From positions 1 through 64,000 of the forward strand of contig NZ_RJSE01000016.1 of assembly GCF_003725695.1 (NCBI RefSeq): a stretch of 64,000 nucleotides of DNA, given 5' to 3'. The notes under the pieces were generated by a model, which ran no database searches, had not been told where the DNA came from, and was given only the letters and a program-made list of their open reading frames with translations. The position numbers were made by a program, and so were the translations under genes. How positions within the stretch are numbered: the stretch's first letter is position 1; every line of letters begins with the position of its first letter. Positions 1-10,849 of this stretch are shown piece by piece. The DNA is from Nocardioides marmoriginsengisoli (lineage in GTDB: Bacteria > Actinomycetota > Actinomycetes > Propionibacteriales > Nocardioidaceae).

Positions 1-1205
1 CCTCCATCCCCTGGCGTGCCCCGCTGACCGGACGCGATCCGGACGAGGAGCACCGCGCCTCCACCCCGCTGGAGCTGCTCTTCGACCTGAGCTTCGTCGT
101 CGCGGTGGCGGCGGCCGCCGCCTCGCTGCACCACGAGCTGAGCGCCGGTCACTTCGACGGCCTGGTCGGCTACGCGATGGTGTTCTTCGCGATCTGGTGG
201 GCCTGGCTGAACTACAGCTGGTTCGCGAGCGCCTACGACACCGGCGACGTGACCTTCCGGCTGATGACGTTCACCGTCCTAGCCGGCGTCCTGGTGCTCG
301 CCGCCGGGATCCAGGACATCTTCAAGGACGAGCCGGACTTCACGATCGTGGTGATCGGCTACCTGATCATGCGCGCGGCCCTGGTCCCGATGTGGTTGCG
401 GGTCGCCCGCGACGACCCGCGCGTCCGCAACGTCGCGCTGCGCTACGCCGCGGGCATCGTCGTGGTCCAGGTGTTCTGGGTCGGGCGCCTCTGGATCCAC
501 GAGGACCACTGGATGCTGATCACCTTCGTCGCGCTCGCGGTGACCGAGATGGCGATCCCGTACTGGGCCGAGATGACCGGCGACGCGTCGACCCCCTGGC
601 ACGTCGAGCACATCGTCGAGCGGTTCCAGCTGTTCACGATCATCGTCCTCGGCGAGGTGATCCTGGCGACCACCCAGGCGATCTCGGCCACGCTGGACGG
701 GCACGGGCTGTCGGCGGACCTGACCATGGTGATCGCCGGCGGGCTGCTGCTGGTGCTGTCGCTGTGGTGGATCTACTTCAAGCGGTCGCTGATCGAGTGC
801 ATCCACGGGCGCAACGGGTTCCTGTTCGGCTACGCGCACTACTTCCTGCTCGGCGCGGTCGCGGCCGTCGGAGCCGCCCTTGCTGCGAACGTCGACCTGG
901 TCGAGCACGAGGCGCACGGGCTCAGTCACCAGGGCGCCGTCCTGGCGCTGGCGACCGCGGTCGCCGTCTACGTGCTCGGACTCGGCGTGATCCACGCGTT
1001 CGGCGAGGGAAGCCTGCGCCCGCTCCGGGCACCGCTGGTGGTGACCGCACTCCTCTACGCCGCAGCGCTGGTCGCCACCAACGCGAGCCACCATGTCGGG
1101 CCGGGCGTGCTGGCGGTGGGGATCGTGCTCACCGGGGCGGTCGTCGACCACCAGGTCCGCGGTTCAGCGGGTCAGCAGGGGATCCAGCGCGACGGCGACG
1201 AATAG
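1..1205 (+). CDS. Low temperature requirement protein A (LtrA) family membrane protein, 5' end missing
   Basis: The reading frame is open from base 3, so the gene starts before the window and its N-terminus is missing. The first visible part carries the motif [17 protein letters not shown], typical of the start of the LtrA family (PF06772). Several hydrophobic segments follow, as expected for a polytopic membrane protein of about 400 residues. The family was named from a Listeria cold-growth mutant and its biochemical role is not known. The last 42 bases overlap the 3' end of convergent ctaB. The family call is firm; the function is open. Confidence 0.8.
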   Translation, partial: SIPWRAPLTGRDPDEEHRASTPLELLFDLSFVVAVAAAAASLHHELSAGHFDGLVGYAMVFFAIWWAWLNYSWFASAYDTGDVTFRLMTFTVLAGVLVLAAGIQDIFKDEPDFTIVVIGYLIMRAALVPMWLRVARDDPRVRNVALRYAAGIVVVQVFWVGRLWIHEDHWMLITFVALAVTEMAIPYWAEMTGDASTPWHVEHIVERFQLFTIIVLGEVILATTQAISATLDGHGLSADLTMVIAGGLLLVLSLWWIYFKRSLIECIHGRNGFLFGYAHYFLLGAVAAVGAALAANVDLVEHEAHGLSHQGAVLALATAVAVYVLGLGVIHAFGEGSLRPLRAPLVVTALLYAAALVATNASHHVGPGVLAVGIVLTGAVVDHQVRGSAGQQGIQRDGDE

Positions 1206-2105
1206 CAGTGACAGGTACAGGTTCGACCAGTGGAAGAGCCGCATCGGCCGGATGTCGGTGAGCTCGTCGCTCTTCCGGGCCCGCAGCCACATCAGGTGCG
1301 CCTCGACCAGGAACGTCGCGCCGAGCACGACCGCGGCGATCGGGTAGACCAGACCGGTGTCCGCCACCGGCCAGAGCAGCAGCGAGACCGCCACCATCAC
1401 CCAGGAGTAGGCGACGATCTGCTTCGCCACGTCCACGCCTGAGCGCACCACCGGCAGCATCGGGACGTCGACAGCGGCGTAGTCCTCGCGGTACCGCATC
1501 GCCAGGGCCCAGGTGTGCGGAGGCGTCCAGAAGAACACCACCAGGAAGAGCACCACCGGCGCCCAGGCCAGCTCGTTGGTCACGGCCGTCCAGCCGATCA
1601 GTGCCGGGAAGCAGCCGGCCAGGCCGCCCCAGACGATGTTCTGAGTCGTCCGCCGCTTGAGCAGCATCGTGTACACGAAGAGGTAGAAAGCCCCGGCCCC
1701 GACCGACAACCCGGCCGAGAGCCAGTTGACGAAGAACCCGAGGACCAGCGTCGAGATCGCGATCAGCGCGACACCGAAGACGAGCGCCGCCTTGGGCGAG
1801 ACGATGTGCCGCGGCAGCGCACGACGACGGGTCCGTCGCATCTGCTCGTCGATGTCGCGGTCGTAGACGCAGTTCAGCGCACTTGCACCGCCGGCCGACA
1901 GCGCTCCGCCGATCACGGTCGCGACGACCAGACCGAGCGAGGGCACGCCGCGGTGCGCGAAGAACATCACCGGCACCGTGGTGAGCAGCAGCAACTCGAT
2001 GACCCGGGGCTTGGTCAGCCCGACGTACGCCGCCACCACGTCCCGCAGGGAGGCTCCACCAGGCGTCTGTCCGGTGACGGACGCGTGGGAGTCGACCGCG
2101 GTCAC
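1164..2105 (-). CDS. ctaB: Protoheme IX farnesyltransferase (heme O synthase)
   Basis: This 313-residue UbiA-type prenyltransferase adds a farnesyl group to protoheme to make heme O for cytochrome oxidase. It acts in the cytoplasmic membrane. The Asp-rich prenyl-diphosphate motif [15 protein letters not shown] is present near residue 80, and there are about eight or nine membrane segments. The start is GTG, with a GAGG ribosome site five bases upstream. The gene is divergent from tkt across 90 bases, the same ctaB/tkt arrangement found in Mycobacterium and Streptomyces. The residues after the first motif read [11 protein letters not shown], slightly unlike the usual RRPLP form. Identification is firm. 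Confidence 0.95.
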   Translation of the reverse strand: MTAVDSHASVTGQTPGGASLRDVVAAYVGLTKPRVIELLLLTTVPVMFFAHRGVPSLGLVVATVIGGALSAGGASALNCVYDRDIDEQMRRTRRRALPRHIVSPKAALVFGVALIAISTLVLGFFVNWLSAGLSVGAGAFYLFVYTMLLKRRTTQNIVWGGLAGCFPALIGWTAVTNELAWAPVVLFLVVFFWTPPHTWALAMRYREDYAAVDVPMLPVVRSGVDVAKQIVAYSWVMVAVSLLLWPVADTGLVYPIAAVVLGATFLVEAHLMWLRARKSDELTDIRPMRLFHWSNLYLSLLFVAVALDPLLTR

Positions 2106-2141
2106 GCAGGCCTCGCCTTCATCGAATGGACAACGCCACGC

Positions 2142-2147
2142 AGTCTA
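2142..2147 (-). promoter_or_regulatory. Probable -10 box for ctaB
   Basis: TAGACT on the minus strand lies 36 bases upstream of the ctaB GTG. It matches the actinobacterial TAnnnT -10 consensus and would give a short leader that includes the ribosome site. No clear -35 box is visible. Confidence 0.45.
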
Positions 2148-2182
2148 TCGGTGCCGGGTTTCGGGGGGCGAACCGGCGTGGG

Positions 2183-2188
2183 TAGGCT
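2183..2188 (+). promoter_or_regulatory. -10 box of a probable leaderless promoter for tkt
   Basis: TAGGCT is followed by seven bases and then the transketolase ATG. This spacing puts transcription start at or next to the start codon, and no ribosome site is visible. The same hexamer and spacing recur before several other genes in the window. Confidence 0.6.
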
Positions 2189-2195
2189 CGTCCAC

Positions 2196-4313
2196 ATGAG
2201 CCCCGCACGCACCCCGCTTGAATGGTCAGACCTCGACAAGCGGGCCGTGGACACCGCTCGCTGCCTGGCGATGGACGCCGTCCAGAAGGTCGGAAATGGG
2301 CACCCGGGCACCGCGATGAGCCTGGCGCCGGCGGCGTACCTGCTCTTCCAGAAGCGGATGCGGCACCACCCCGCCGATCCGACCTGGGCTAACCGGGACC
2401 GGTTCGTGCTCTCCTGCGGGCACTCCTCGATCACGCTGTACACGCAGCTCTTCCTCGGCGGCTTCGGCCTCGAGCTGGACGACCTGAAGGCGCTGCGCAC
2501 CTGGGGCAGCCTGACGCCGGGCCACCCCGAGCACGGCCACACGGCGGGGGTCGAGACCACCACCGGCCCCCTGGGACAAGGCGTCGCCAACGCCGTCGGC
2601 ATGGCGCTCGCTGCCAGGCGCGAGAAGGGCATGTTCGACCCGGACGGCGTGGACGGCCCCTTCGACCACCACGTCTACGCGATCTGCTCCGACGGCGACC
2701 TGGAGGAGGGCGTCAGCGCGGAGGCCTCCTCCATCGCCGGCCACCAGCAGCTCGGCAACCTGACGTTGATCTACGACGCCAACCGGATCTCGATCGAGGG
2801 CGACACCCACATCGCCTTCACCGAGGACGTCGCGAAGCGCTACGAGGCCTACGGCTGGCACGTCCAGCACGTCGACTGGACCCACGGCGGCGACCACACC
2901 GACGGCGAGAACTACTTCGAGGACGTGCCGGCGCTCTGGGACGCGCTGAACGCCGCCGAGGACGTCACCGACCGGCCCAGCCTGATCGTGCTGAACACGA
3001 TCATCGCCTGGCCGGCGCCGAAGGCCCAGAACACCGAGGCCTCGCACGGGTCCGCGCTGGGCGACGAGGAGATCGCGGCCACCAAGCGGGTCCTCGGCTT
3101 CGACCCGGAGCAGACCTTCGAGGTGCCCGAGGAGGTCCTCGCGCACACCCGCGGCCTGCTCGACCGGGGCGCCGCGGCCGTCAAGGAGTGGGACCAGCAG
3201 TTCCAGGCCTGGGCCGAGGCCAACCCCGAGCGCAACGCCACCCTGGAACGGCTGAAGACCCGGTCGCTCCCGGCCGGCTGGGACGCCGACCTGCCGACGT
3301 ACCCCGCCGATGCCAAGGGCGTGGCCACCCGGGTCGCCTCCGGCGAGGTGATCAACGCGGTCGCGGCGCACCTGCCCGAGCTCTGGGGCGGCTCGGCCGA
3401 CCTCGCCGGCTCGAACAACACCACGATCAAGGGCGCCCCCAGCGTGACGCCCACCGAGTTCCAGAACCACGACTGGACCGGCAACCCGTACGGCCGCGTC
3501 CTGCACTTCGGCATTCGCGAGCACGCGATGGGCTCGATCATGAACGGCGTCACGCTGCACGGCGGCACCCGGATCTTCGGCGGCACGTTCCTGGTCTTCT
3601 CCGACTACATGCGCCCGGCGGTCCGGCTCGCCGCGCTGATGAAGCTCCCGACCATCTACGTCTGGACCCACGACAGCATCGGCCTCGGCGAGGACGGCCC
3701 GACCCACCAGCCGGTCGAGCACGTCGCCAGCCTGCGGGCGATCCCCGGCCTGGACGTGGTCCGGCCGGCGGACGGCAACGAGACCGTCGCCGCCTGGGCG
3801 GCCACCCTCGCGATCACCGACCGCCCGGTCGCCCTCGCGCTGACCCGCCAGAACGTCCCGACGGTCCCGCGCGGCACGGACGGCTACGCGACCACCGAGG
3901 GTGTCGCCCGTGGCGCCTACACCCTGATCGACGCCGACGGCGAGCCCGATGTGATCCTGATCGGCACCGGTTCCGAGGTCCAGCTGGCGGTCGCCGCCCG
4001 CGAGCAGCTCGCCGCGAAGGGCGTCCAGGCCCGGGTCGTCTCGATGCCGTGCCGCGAGTGGTTCGACGCCCAGGACGAGGCCTACCGCACCACCGTCCTG
4101 CCCCGGAACGTCAAGGCCCGGGTCAGCGTCGAGGCCGGTATCGCCCAGGGGTGGCGTGACATCGTGGGCGACAGCGGTCGCAGCGTCTCGCTGGAGCACT
4201 TCGGCGGCTCTGCGGACTTCAAGACGCTGTACGCCGAGTTCGGGATCACCGCCGAGGCCGTCGTCCTGGCAGCCGAGGAGAGCATCAAGGCCGTGGAGGC
4301 CACCGCACGCTAG
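2196..4313 (+). CDS. tkt: Transketolase
   Basis: This 705-residue thiamine-diphosphate enzyme moves two-carbon units between sugar phosphates in the non-oxidative pentose phosphate pathway. Visible hallmarks are the N-terminal [13 protein letters not shown], the diphosphate/Mg region [19 protein letters not shown] near residue 165, and the catalytic Glu in [13 protein letters not shown] near residue 445. The frame is open far upstream, but similarity begins at this ATG, which also follows a TAGGCT box by seven bases. It is the first gene of the block tkt-tal-pgi-zwf-opcA-pgl; tal starts 13 bases after its stop. Confidence 0.97.
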   Translation: MSPARTPLEWSDLDKRAVDTARCLAMDAVQKVGNGHPGTAMSLAPAAYLLFQKRMRHHPADPTWANRDRFVLSCGHSSITLYTQLFLGGFGLELDDLKALRTWGSLTPGHPEHGHTAGVETTTGPLGQGVANAVGMALAARREKGMFDPDGVDGPFDHHVYAICSDGDLEEGVSAEASSIAGHQQLGNLTLIYDANRISIEGDTHIAFTEDVAKRYEAYGWHVQHVDWTHGGDHTDGENYFEDVPALWDALNAAEDVTDRPSLIVLNTIIAWPAPKAQNTEASHGSALGDEEIAATKRVLGFDPEQTFEVPEEVLAHTRGLLDRGAAAVKEWDQQFQAWAEANPERNATLERLKTRSLPAGWDADLPTYPADAKGVATRVASGEVINAVAAHLPELWGGSADLAGSNNTTIKGAPSVTPTEFQNHDWTGNPYGRVLHFGIREHAMGSIMNGVTLHGGTRIFGGTFLVFSDYMRPAVRLAALMKLPTIYVWTHDSIGLGEDGPTHQPVEHVASLRAIPGLDVVRPADGNETVAAWAATLAITDRPVALALTRQNVPTVPRGTDGYATTEGVARGAYTLIDADGEPDVILIGTGSEVQLAVAAREQLAAKGVQARVVSMPCREWFDAQDEAYRTTVLPRNVKARVSVEAGIAQGWRDIVGDSGRSVSLEHFGGSADFKTLYAEFGITAEAVVLAAEESIKAVEATAR

Positions 4314-4326
4314 AGGAGAAGGTCAC

Positions 4327-5430
4327 ATGTCCGATCGTCTGAAGCAGCTGTCCGATGCCGGCGTGTCCATCTGGCTCGACGACCTGTCCCGCGAACGCCT
4401 GGAGACCGGCAACCTGGCCGAGCTGGTCAAGTCCTCCTCGGTCGTCGGGGTCACCACGAACCCGTCGATCTTCGCCGCGGCGCTCGCCGACGGCGAACGG
4501 TACGACGACCAGGTCCGGCAGCTGGCCGCCGACGGCGCCGACGTGAACCGCACCGTCTTCGAGCTCACCACCACCGACGTGCGGAACGCCTGCGACGTGC
4601 TCCACGACGTCTGGGCCGCCACCGGCGGCGTGGACGGCCGGGTCTCGATCGAGGTCTCCCCCGACCTCGCCGACGACACCGCGGGCACCATCGCCGAGGC
4701 CCGGAAGCTCTGGGACGCCGTCGGCCGCGAGAACCTGCTGATCAAGATCCCCGGCACCGCAGCGGGATGCCCGGCGATCACCGCGACCCTGGCCGCTGGG
4801 ATCAGCGTCAACGTCACCCTGATCTTCGGGCTCGACCAGTACGCCGACGTGATGGAGGCCCATGTCGCCGGCCTCGAGCAGGCGGCGGCGAACGGCCACG
4901 ACCTCGCCACGATCCACTCGGTGGCAAGCTTCTTCGTCTCCCGCGTCGACACCGAGATCGACAGCCGGCTGGAGAAGACGGGGGCCGACGCGGCTCTCCA
5001 GGGCCGAGCAGGCGTCGCCAACGCCCGTCTCGCCTTCGAGGCCTTCGAGACGTTCTACGCCACCGACCGCTGGGCCGCGCTTGAGGCGAGCGGCGCCCGC
5101 CGGCAGCGCCCGCTCTGGGCCTCCACGGGCGTCAAGAACCCGCAGTACGACGACACGATGTACGTCGTCGACCTGGTCGTCGAGGACACCGTGAACACGA
5201 TGCCGGAGAAGACCATGCAGGCCGTCGCCGACCACGGCGTGGTCGCCGGCGACCGGGTCCGGCCCTTCTACGACGACGCCCGCGCAACCCTGCAGCAGCT
5301 CGCCGCCGCCGGCATCGACTACGACGACGTGATCGACGTGCTGACCCGCGAGGGCGTCGAGAAGTTCGTCACGGCCTGGCAGGACCTCCTCGGGACGGTC
5401 CAGGCGAGCCTGGAGGCCGCGGCCCGATGA
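4327..5430 (+). CDS. tal: Transaldolase
   Basis: This 367-residue enzyme transfers dihydroxyacetone units in the non-oxidative pentose phosphate pathway through a Schiff-base lysine. The long actinobacterial form is recognised by [11 protein letters not shown] near the N-terminus, the Lys in NLLIKIPGT, and [12 protein letters not shown]. The ATG has a strong GAGGAG ribosome site, which fixes the start although the frame is open upstream into tkt. Its stop overlaps the pgi start by four bases (ATGA), so the two are probably translationally coupled. Confidence 0.97.
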   Translation: MSDRLKQLSDAGVSIWLDDLSRERLETGNLAELVKSSSVVGVTTNPSIFAAALADGERYDDQVRQLAADGADVNRTVFELTTTDVRNACDVLHDVWAATGGVDGRVSIEVSPDLADDTAGTIAEARKLWDAVGRENLLIKIPGTAAGCPAITATLAAGISVNVTLIFGLDQYADVMEAHVAGLEQAAANGHDLATIHSVASFFVSRVDTEIDSRLEKTGADAALQGRAGVANARLAFEAFETFYATDRWAALEASGARRQRPLWASTGVKNPQYDDTMYVVDLVVEDTVNTMPEKTMQAVADHGVVAGDRVRPFYDDARATLQQLAAAGIDYDDVIDVLTREGVEKFVTAWQDLLGTVQASLEAAAR

Positions 5431-7058
5431 GCGGGGGCGCCGACCTGGGGCACGCGGTCGAGCTGGACGTCACGCACCCCGACCGGGCCGCCTACGACGC
5501 GGTCGTCGCCGACCTGGTCGCGGACGAGGTCGCCTCGCAGATCGCGGCTCGGGTCCCCACCCTGTGGGGACCGGCTGCCGAGGCCGAATCCGCCAAGCGC
5601 CTCGCCTGGGTCGGCCTCGCCGCCGAGTCCCGGCCCCTGGTGAGCGAGATCGAGCAGCTGCGCCAGGAGCGGGCAGCACAGGGCCAGGACCACGTCGTCC
5701 TCTGCGGCATGGGCGGATCCTCGCTCGCGCCCGAGGTGATCGCTGCGGCGGCCGGCGTCGAGCTGACGGTCCTGGACTCCTCCGACCCGGACTACGTCCG
5801 CAGCGCCCTCGCGGACCGCCTGGAACGCAGCATCGTGGTCGTCTCCAGCAAGTCCGGCAGCACCGTCGAGACCGACAGCCAGAAGCGGGCCTACGAGCAG
5901 GCGTTCCGCGAGGCGGGGCGCAACCCCGTCGACCACCTGGTGATCGTCACCGACCCCGGTTCCCCGCTTGACGTCGCCGCCACCGCGGACGGCTACCGGG
6001 TCTTCCACGCCGACCCGGACGTCGGCGGCCGCTACTCGGCGCTGACCGCCTTCGGCCTGGTGCCCAGCGGACTGGCCGGCGCCGACATCGGCGCCCTGCT
6101 CGACGAGGCCGAAGCGATCCGACCGGCCCTCGAGGCCGACGACGCGGCGAATCCGGGTCTCCGTCTAGGAGCCCTGCTGGGCGCGGCGAACCGGAACGGC
6201 GTCGACAAGATCGTCATCGCCGAGCACGGCGAGCGCACGACCGGCTTCGGCGACTGGGCCGAGCAGCTGATCGCCGAGTCCACCGGGAAGGACCGCAAGG
6301 GCATCCTGCCGGTCGTCGTACCGGCCGTCTCGGCACCGAACTTCACCCCGAGCACGCCGGACAGCCTCCTCGTCACCGTCGGCACCCCGTCCGACGAGGC
6401 GAAGCCGGCGTCCGGCTACGCGGCGACGGTCCGAGCCCCGCTCGGCGCCGAGATGCTGCTCTGGGAGTACGCCGTCGCGATCGCCGGCCGGCTGATCGGC
6501 ATCGACCCGTTCGACCAGCCCGACGTGGAGAGCGCCAAGAAGGCCGCCCGGGAGATGCTCGACGGTGCCGGCGCGCCCGCGAAGCCGGCGTTCGTCGACC
6601 GCGGCGTCGAGGTCTACGCCTCCGACGGTCTGCTGGAGGGGTCGAGCACCGTCGCCGACGCGGTGCACGCGCTCTTCGACCGGATCGACCCGGACCGGGG
6701 CTACCTGGCGGTGATGGCCTACCTGGACCGCAAGCGGCACGCCCACCTCGCACACCTGCGCGAGCACCTCGCGCTGCGCACCGGACGGCCGACGACCTTC
6801 GGCTGGGGACCCCGGTTCTTGCACTCGACCGGGCAGTACCACAAGGGCGGCGCCCCGACCGGGGTCTTCCTGCAGATCACCGGCGCCCCGGTCGCGGATC
6901 TGCCGATCCCGGACCGGCCGTTCACCTTCGGCGAGTTCATCCGCGCCCAGGCGATCGGGGACGCGCGCGTGCTCGCCGACCACGGTCGTCCGGTCCTCCG
7001 GCTGCACCTGACCGACCAGCGCCAGGGCCTGGACGTCCTCCGCGAGGCGCTGCGATGA
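5427..7058 (+). CDS. pgi: Glucose-6-phosphate isomerase
   Basis: This 543-residue cytoplasmic enzyme interconverts glucose-6-phosphate and fructose-6-phosphate. Sugar-phosphate isomerase motifs are present: [44 protein letters not shown], the Glu in [12 protein letters not shown], and [10 protein letters not shown] with the ring-opening His. It belongs to the divergent actinobacterial type found next to tal, sometimes fused to it. Start and stop both overlap neighbours by four bases (ATGA), which indicates tight coupling. In Mycobacterium tuberculosis pgi lies elsewhere, so its place here is a lineage feature. Confidence 0.93.
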   Translation: MSGGADLGHAVELDVTHPDRAAYDAVVADLVADEVASQIAARVPTLWGPAAEAESAKRLAWVGLAAESRPLVSEIEQLRQERAAQGQDHVVLCGMGGSSLAPEVIAAAAGVELTVLDSSDPDYVRSALADRLERSIVVVSSKSGSTVETDSQKRAYEQAFREAGRNPVDHLVIVTDPGSPLDVAATADGYRVFHADPDVGGRYSALTAFGLVPSGLAGADIGALLDEAEAIRPALEADDAANPGLRLGALLGAANRNGVDKIVIAEHGERTTGFGDWAEQLIAESTGKDRKGILPVVVPAVSAPNFTPSTPDSLLVTVGTPSDEAKPASGYAATVRAPLGAEMLLWEYAVAIAGRLIGIDPFDQPDVESAKKAAREMLDGAGAPAKPAFVDRGVEVYASDGLLEGSSTVADAVHALFDRIDPDRGYLAVMAYLDRKRHAHLAHLREHLALRTGRPTTFGWGPRFLHSTGQYHKGGAPTGVFLQITGAPVADLPIPDRPFTFGEFIRAQAIGDARVLADHGRPVLRLHLTDQRQGLDVLREALR

Positions 7059-8584
7059 CCGACCAGCCGGTCAACCCGCTCCGGGACCCGGCTGACCGCC
7101 GGCTCCCGAGGATCGCCGGCCCGTGCGGAATGGTGCTCTTCGGCGTCACCGGCGACCTGTCCCGCAAGAAGGTGATGCCGGCGATCTACGACCTGGCCAA
7201 CCGCGGCCTGCTGCCGCCGGGGTTCAGCCTGGTCGGGTTCGCCCGCCGCGACTGGGCCGACGAGGACTTCGCGCAGATCGTGCACGACGCCGTCCGCGAG
7301 CACTCCCGCACCGAGTTCCGCGAGGAGGTCTGGAACCAGCTGGCCGAGGGGTTCCGGTTCGTCCAGGGCGATTTCGACGACGACGTGGCGTTCGACCAGC
7401 TCCGCCGTACGATCGAGGAGCTCGACCAGGCCCGCGGTACCCGCGGCAACCACGCCTTCTACCTGGCGATTCCGCCGACCTTCTTCGGCGCGGTCGCGGC
7501 CCAGCTCAAGGAGCACGGCCTCGCCGAGCCGAACCCCGGCCAGTGGCGCCGGGTGGTCGTCGAGAAGCCCTTCGGCCACGACCTCGCGTCGGCGCGGGAG
7601 CTGAACGACATCCTCGGCCAGGTCTTCGACTCCGGCTCGATCTTCCGGATCGACCACTACCTCGGCAAGGAGACCGTCCAGAACATCCTGGCGATGCGGT
7701 TCGCGAACAACCTCTTCGAACCCGTCTGGAACTCCAACTACGTCGACCACGTCCAGATCACCATGGCCGAGGACGTCGGTATCGGCGGCCGGGCCGGCTA
7801 CTACGACGGCGTCGGCGCCGCCCGCGACGTCATCCAGAACCACCTTCTCCAGCTGATGGCACTGGTCGCGATGGAGGAGCCGACCGCGTTCGACGCCGAG
7901 AGCTTGCGGGTCGAGAAGCTCAAGGTGCTCAGCTCGATCACGCTCCCCAAGCGCCTCGACCTGTCCACCGCACGTGGTCAGTACGCCGCCGGCTGGGCGG
8001 GCGGCCAGCAGGTGATCGGGTTCTGCGAGGAGGACGGCATCGCGAAGGATTCGGCGACCGAGACCTACGCGGCCGTGACGCTGAATGTCGAGACCCGGCG
8101 TTGGGGCGGCGTTCCCTTCTACCTGCGCACCGGCAAGCGCCTGGGCCGCCGGGTCACCGAGGTCGCGATCGTCTTCAAGAAGGCACCGCACCAGCCGTTC
8201 AGCGCCACCGCCACCGAGGAACTGGGCCAGAACGCCATCGTGATTCGGGTGCAGCCCGACGAGGGCATGACCATCCGGTTCGGCTCCAAGGTGCCCGGGA
8301 CGGCGATGGAGATCCGGGACGTGAACATGGACTTCGCGTACGGCGGGTCCTTCACCGAGGCTTCCCCCGAGGCCTACGAGCGGCTGATCCTCGACGTGCT
8401 CCTCGGTGATCCACCGCTGTTCCCGCGGCACGAGGAGGTCGAGCTCTCCTGGAAGATCCTCGACCCGATCCTGGCGCACTGGGCCGCCAAGGGCAGGCCG
8501 GAGCCCTACGCCTCCGGCGGCTGGGGACCGGCCGGCGCGGACAAGATGCTGGCACGTGACGGCAGAGCGTGGAGGCGGCCATGA
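7055..8584 (+). CDS. zwf: Glucose-6-phosphate 1-dehydrogenase
   Basis: This 509-residue NADP-dependent enzyme makes 6-phosphogluconolactone, the entry step of the oxidative pentose phosphate pathway. The dinucleotide motif FGVTGDLSRKK lies near residue 30. The catalytic site RIDHYLGKETVQN lies near residue 195, and the substrate lysine lies in VVVEKPFGHD. Length is normal for the family. It overlaps pgi upstream and opcA downstream by four bases each. OpcA, encoded next, is the known assembly and activity factor for this enzyme in actinobacteria. Confidence 0.97.
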   Translation: MTDQPVNPLRDPADRRLPRIAGPCGMVLFGVTGDLSRKKVMPAIYDLANRGLLPPGFSLVGFARRDWADEDFAQIVHDAVREHSRTEFREEVWNQLAEGFRFVQGDFDDDVAFDQLRRTIEELDQARGTRGNHAFYLAIPPTFFGAVAAQLKEHGLAEPNPGQWRRVVVEKPFGHDLASARELNDILGQVFDSGSIFRIDHYLGKETVQNILAMRFANNLFEPVWNSNYVDHVQITMAEDVGIGGRAGYYDGVGAARDVIQNHLLQLMALVAMEEPTAFDAESLRVEKLKVLSSITLPKRLDLSTARGQYAAGWAGGQQVIGFCEEDGIAKDSATETYAAVTLNVETRRWGGVPFYLRTGKRLGRRVTEVAIVFKKAPHQPFSATATEELGQNAIVIRVQPDEGMTIRFGSKVPGTAMEIRDVNMDFAYGGSFTEASPEAYERLILDVLLGDPPLFPRHEEVELSWKILDPILAHWAAKGRPEPYASGGWGPAGADKMLARDGRAWRRP

Positions 8585-9492
8585 GAGAACTCCTCGACAC
8601 CAACGCGAGCGCGATCGCCGCCGAGTTCGTCCGGGCGCGGACCAAGTCGGGCAGTCCCGCCATGGGCATGGTGATGACGCTGGTCATCGTCGTCGACGAG
8701 GACGCCTCCCAAGAGGCCCTCCAGGCGGCCCGCAAGGCCTCGCGCGAGCACCCGGCGCGCGTGCTCGGCGTCATCCTGGGTGACGCCCGCGGCAAGCCCG
8801 CGGTCAACGCCCAGGTCGGCATCGGCGACAACTGGACCGGCGAGACCGCGATGATCCGGCTCTCCGGCGAGGTCGTCCGGCACCCGGAGTCGGTGGTGCT
8901 CCCGCTGCTGCTCCCGGACTCCCCGGTCGCGATCTGGTGGCCCGCCGACTCCCCCGCGGACCCGGCGGCGGACCCGCTCGGCCGGCTCGCCCAGCGCCGG
9001 ATCACCGACGCCGCCGCGGCCACGAAGTCCAAGACCAGGGCAATGAGCACGCAGTGCGCGAGCTACACCAAGGGCAACACCGACCTGGCCTGGACCAGGA
9101 TCACCCCGTGGCGCGCCCTGCTGGCCGCGGCCCTGGACCAGCAGCCCCTGAAGGTTCGCCGGGCGAGCGTGACCGCGGAGCGGATCAGCCCGAGCGCCGA
9201 CCTGCTCCAGGCCTGGCTCAGCGACCGCCTCAAGGTCCCGGTGGACCGCAAGAACTCGGCGGGCCCCGGCATCACCGAGGCCGTCCTGGAGACCAGGGAA
9301 GGGCCGATCCGGATCAGCCGCAAGGACGGTCGGCTGGCGACCTTCAGCTCCCCCGACCGTCCGGACCGGCCGGTGGCGCTCCGGCGTCGCGAGCTCCCGG
9401 ACCTGCTCGCCGAGGAGCTGCGCCGGCTCGACGAGGACGACGTCTACCAGGCGACCGCGAAGCGCCTGCTCAAGCTGCACTCCAAGGCCTGA
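8581..9492 (+). CDS. opcA: Glucose-6-phosphate dehydrogenase assembly protein OpcA
   Basis: This 303-residue protein belongs to the OpcA family, which supports oligomerisation and redox-dependent activity of Zwf in cyanobacteria and actinobacteria. The start MRELLDTNASAIAAEFVRAR and the central VAIWWPADSPADPAADPLG are typical of actinobacterial members. Its ATG overlaps the zwf stop (ATGA). An in-frame ATG four codons earlier exists but would lengthen the overlap. It has no enzymatic motif of its own. Confidence 0.92.
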   Translation: MRELLDTNASAIAAEFVRARTKSGSPAMGMVMTLVIVVDEDASQEALQAARKASREHPARVLGVILGDARGKPAVNAQVGIGDNWTGETAMIRLSGEVVRHPESVVLPLLLPDSPVAIWWPADSPADPAADPLGRLAQRRITDAAAATKSKTRAMSTQCASYTKGNTDLAWTRITPWRALLAAALDQQPLKVRRASVTAERISPSADLLQAWLSDRLKVPVDRKNSAGPGITEAVLETREGPIRISRKDGRLATFSSPDRPDRPVALRRRELPDLLAEELRRLDEDDVYQATAKRLLKLHSKA

Positions 9493-9498
9493 CCGAGC

Positions 9499-10221
9499 GT
9501 GCGCGACGTCGTAGCTCGACACGACCCGGCGTCCGTCGCCGACGAGGTGGCCCGGCGCTTCCTCGAACGGATGGCGGAGGCGCAGGCACGCGGCGAGAAC
9601 CCCGACGTAGCCCTGACCGGCGGCACTGTCGCCCGGCTGGTCCACCGGCGGATCGCCGAGCTCGCGCCCGAGCACGCCGTGGACTGGACCCGGATCACCT
9701 TCTGGTTCGGAGACGAGCGGTTCGTGGCCGCCGACAGCCCGGAGCGCAACGCCGACCAGGCCCGCGCGGACCTCCTCGATGCCGTCGGCGCCACCCGCGT
9801 CAACGAGGTCCCCGCCAGCGACCAGGCCGGGAGCGCCGCGGAGGCCGCCGACGCCTACTCCGCGAGCCTCCGTAGCGAGGGCAGCGGCGAGTTCGACCTG
9901 GTGATGCTCGGGATGGGCCCTGACGGCCACGTCGCCTCGCTCTTCCCCGGTGCCGCCACGCTCACCGACCACGACCACATCGCGGCTCCGGTCACCGACT
10001 CCCCGAAACCACCGCCGGAGCGGGTCACCCTGACCTTCGACGCGCTCAACCGCAGCCGCGCCGTCTGGTTCCTGGTCACCGGCGCGGAGAAGGCGGCTGC
10101 GACCGCCCGCGCCTGGGCGTTCGAGGGCACCGTCGCCGAGACCCCGGCGCGCGGCATCTCCGGCCCGTCGATCACCTGGTACGTCGACCAGGCGGCGGCC
10201 GGCCTCAGTCGATCAGACTGA
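9499..10221 (+). CDS. pgl: 6-phosphogluconolactonase
   Basis: This 240-residue enzyme hydrolyses the lactone made by Zwf to 6-phosphogluconate. It is related to NagB-type sugar isomerases. Motifs are VALTGGTVAR, FWFGDERFV with the following SPERNADQA, and GMGPDGHVASLFPG, which contains the catalytic His. The GTG start lies six bases after the opcA stop. It is the last gene of the pentose phosphate operon. Its 3' end overlaps the convergent small membrane gene by 17 bases. Confidence 0.95.
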   Translation: MRDVVARHDPASVADEVARRFLERMAEAQARGENPDVALTGGTVARLVHRRIAELAPEHAVDWTRITFWFGDERFVAADSPERNADQARADLLDAVGATRVNEVPASDQAGSAAEAADAYSASLRSEGSGEFDLVMLGMGPDGHVASLFPGAATLTDHDHIAAPVTDSPKPPPERVTLTFDALNRSRAVWFLVTGAEKAAATARAWAFEGTVAETPARGISGPSITWYVDQAAAGLSRSD

Positions 10222-10489
10222 TCACCATGCCGATGAACCCCACCGGCAGCAATCCGAGGACGACCCCGAGGGTGAGCCCGCGCACGGTCGCCCGGCCCGC
10301 CTCGGTGGTGACTGCGGCCAGCATCGCCCAGCAACCGGCCAGCGCGATGCCGCCGACGAGGAACATCCGCTGGAGGCCGTGCATGGTCTCCTCGACCGTG
10401 GCGAGCACCACGATGCCGACGACCAGGACGAGCACTCCGGCGGCCGCGACGGCGCGCCGATCGGTCGGCTTCTCGACCGGGTCGGCCAT
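10205..10489 (-). CDS. Small membrane protein of unknown function
   Basis: This 94-residue protein has a short polar N-terminus and three hydrophobic segments, at about residues 13-31, 38-60 and 70-90. No family motif was recognised. Its ATG overlaps the rbpA stop by one base (TGATG), so it is probably translated with rbpA. Homologous reading frames downstream of rbpA in other actinobacteria would be expected but cannot be checked here. The frame is open further upstream inside rbpA, but that part is an out-of-frame reading of rbpA and was not used. Confidence 0.7.
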   Translation of the reverse strand: MADPVEKPTDRRAVAAAGVLVLVVGIVVLATVEETMHGLQRMFLVGGIALAGCWAMLAAVTTEAGRATVRGLTLGVVLGLLPVGFIGMVISLID

Positions 10490-10848
10490 CAGAAGATGAC
10501 TTCGCCGTTCTTCCGCTTCGTCCGCAGCGTCTGAAGGGCCTCTTCGAGGATGTCCTTCGCCTCCGCGTCGGAGCGGCGCTCCTTCACGTACGCCAGGTGG
10601 GTCTTGTACGGCTCCACCTTCTTCGGCGGCGGCGGGTTGTCGGAGTCGACACTGGACGGCAGCCCGCACTTCGGGCAGTCCCACGACTCCGGGACCTGCG
10701 CCTCGACGGCGAACGCGATCAGCGTGCGGTGCTCCTGGGAGCAGAAGTAGGTGACGTTCTGCCGCGGTGCGGCCTCGCCGCGCTCGGCTTCGCCCATCGG
10801 GCCCGCGCCGACGCGGCTGCCACGAATGGCGCTTCCTCCGCCGGCCAT
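10489..10848 (-). CDS. rbpA: RNA polymerase-binding protein RbpA
   Basis: This 119-residue actinobacterial transcription factor binds group-1 and some group-2 sigma factors and the RNA polymerase beta subunit, and stabilises the open promoter complex. The zinc-binding set is visible: C36 and H40 (YFCSQEH), C58 and C61 (WDCPKCG). The Gly-rich N-terminus and the C-terminal sigma-interacting helix (LEEALQTLRTKRKNGEVIF) match the family. It is separated from secG by one base. Confidence 0.97.
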   Translation of the reverse strand: MAGGGSAIRGSRVGAGPMGEAERGEAAPRQNVTYFCSQEHRTLIAFAVEAQVPESWDCPKCGLPSSVDSDNPPPPKKVEPYKTHLAYVKERRSDAEAKDILEEALQTLRTKRKNGEVIF

Positions 10849-10849
10849 G

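Noticed and set aside
1515-2195. An N-terminal extension of transketolase through the ctaB region
   Set aside because: The translated extension is low-complexity antisense of ctaB. The normal transketolase N-terminus begins at 2196, directly after a -10 box.
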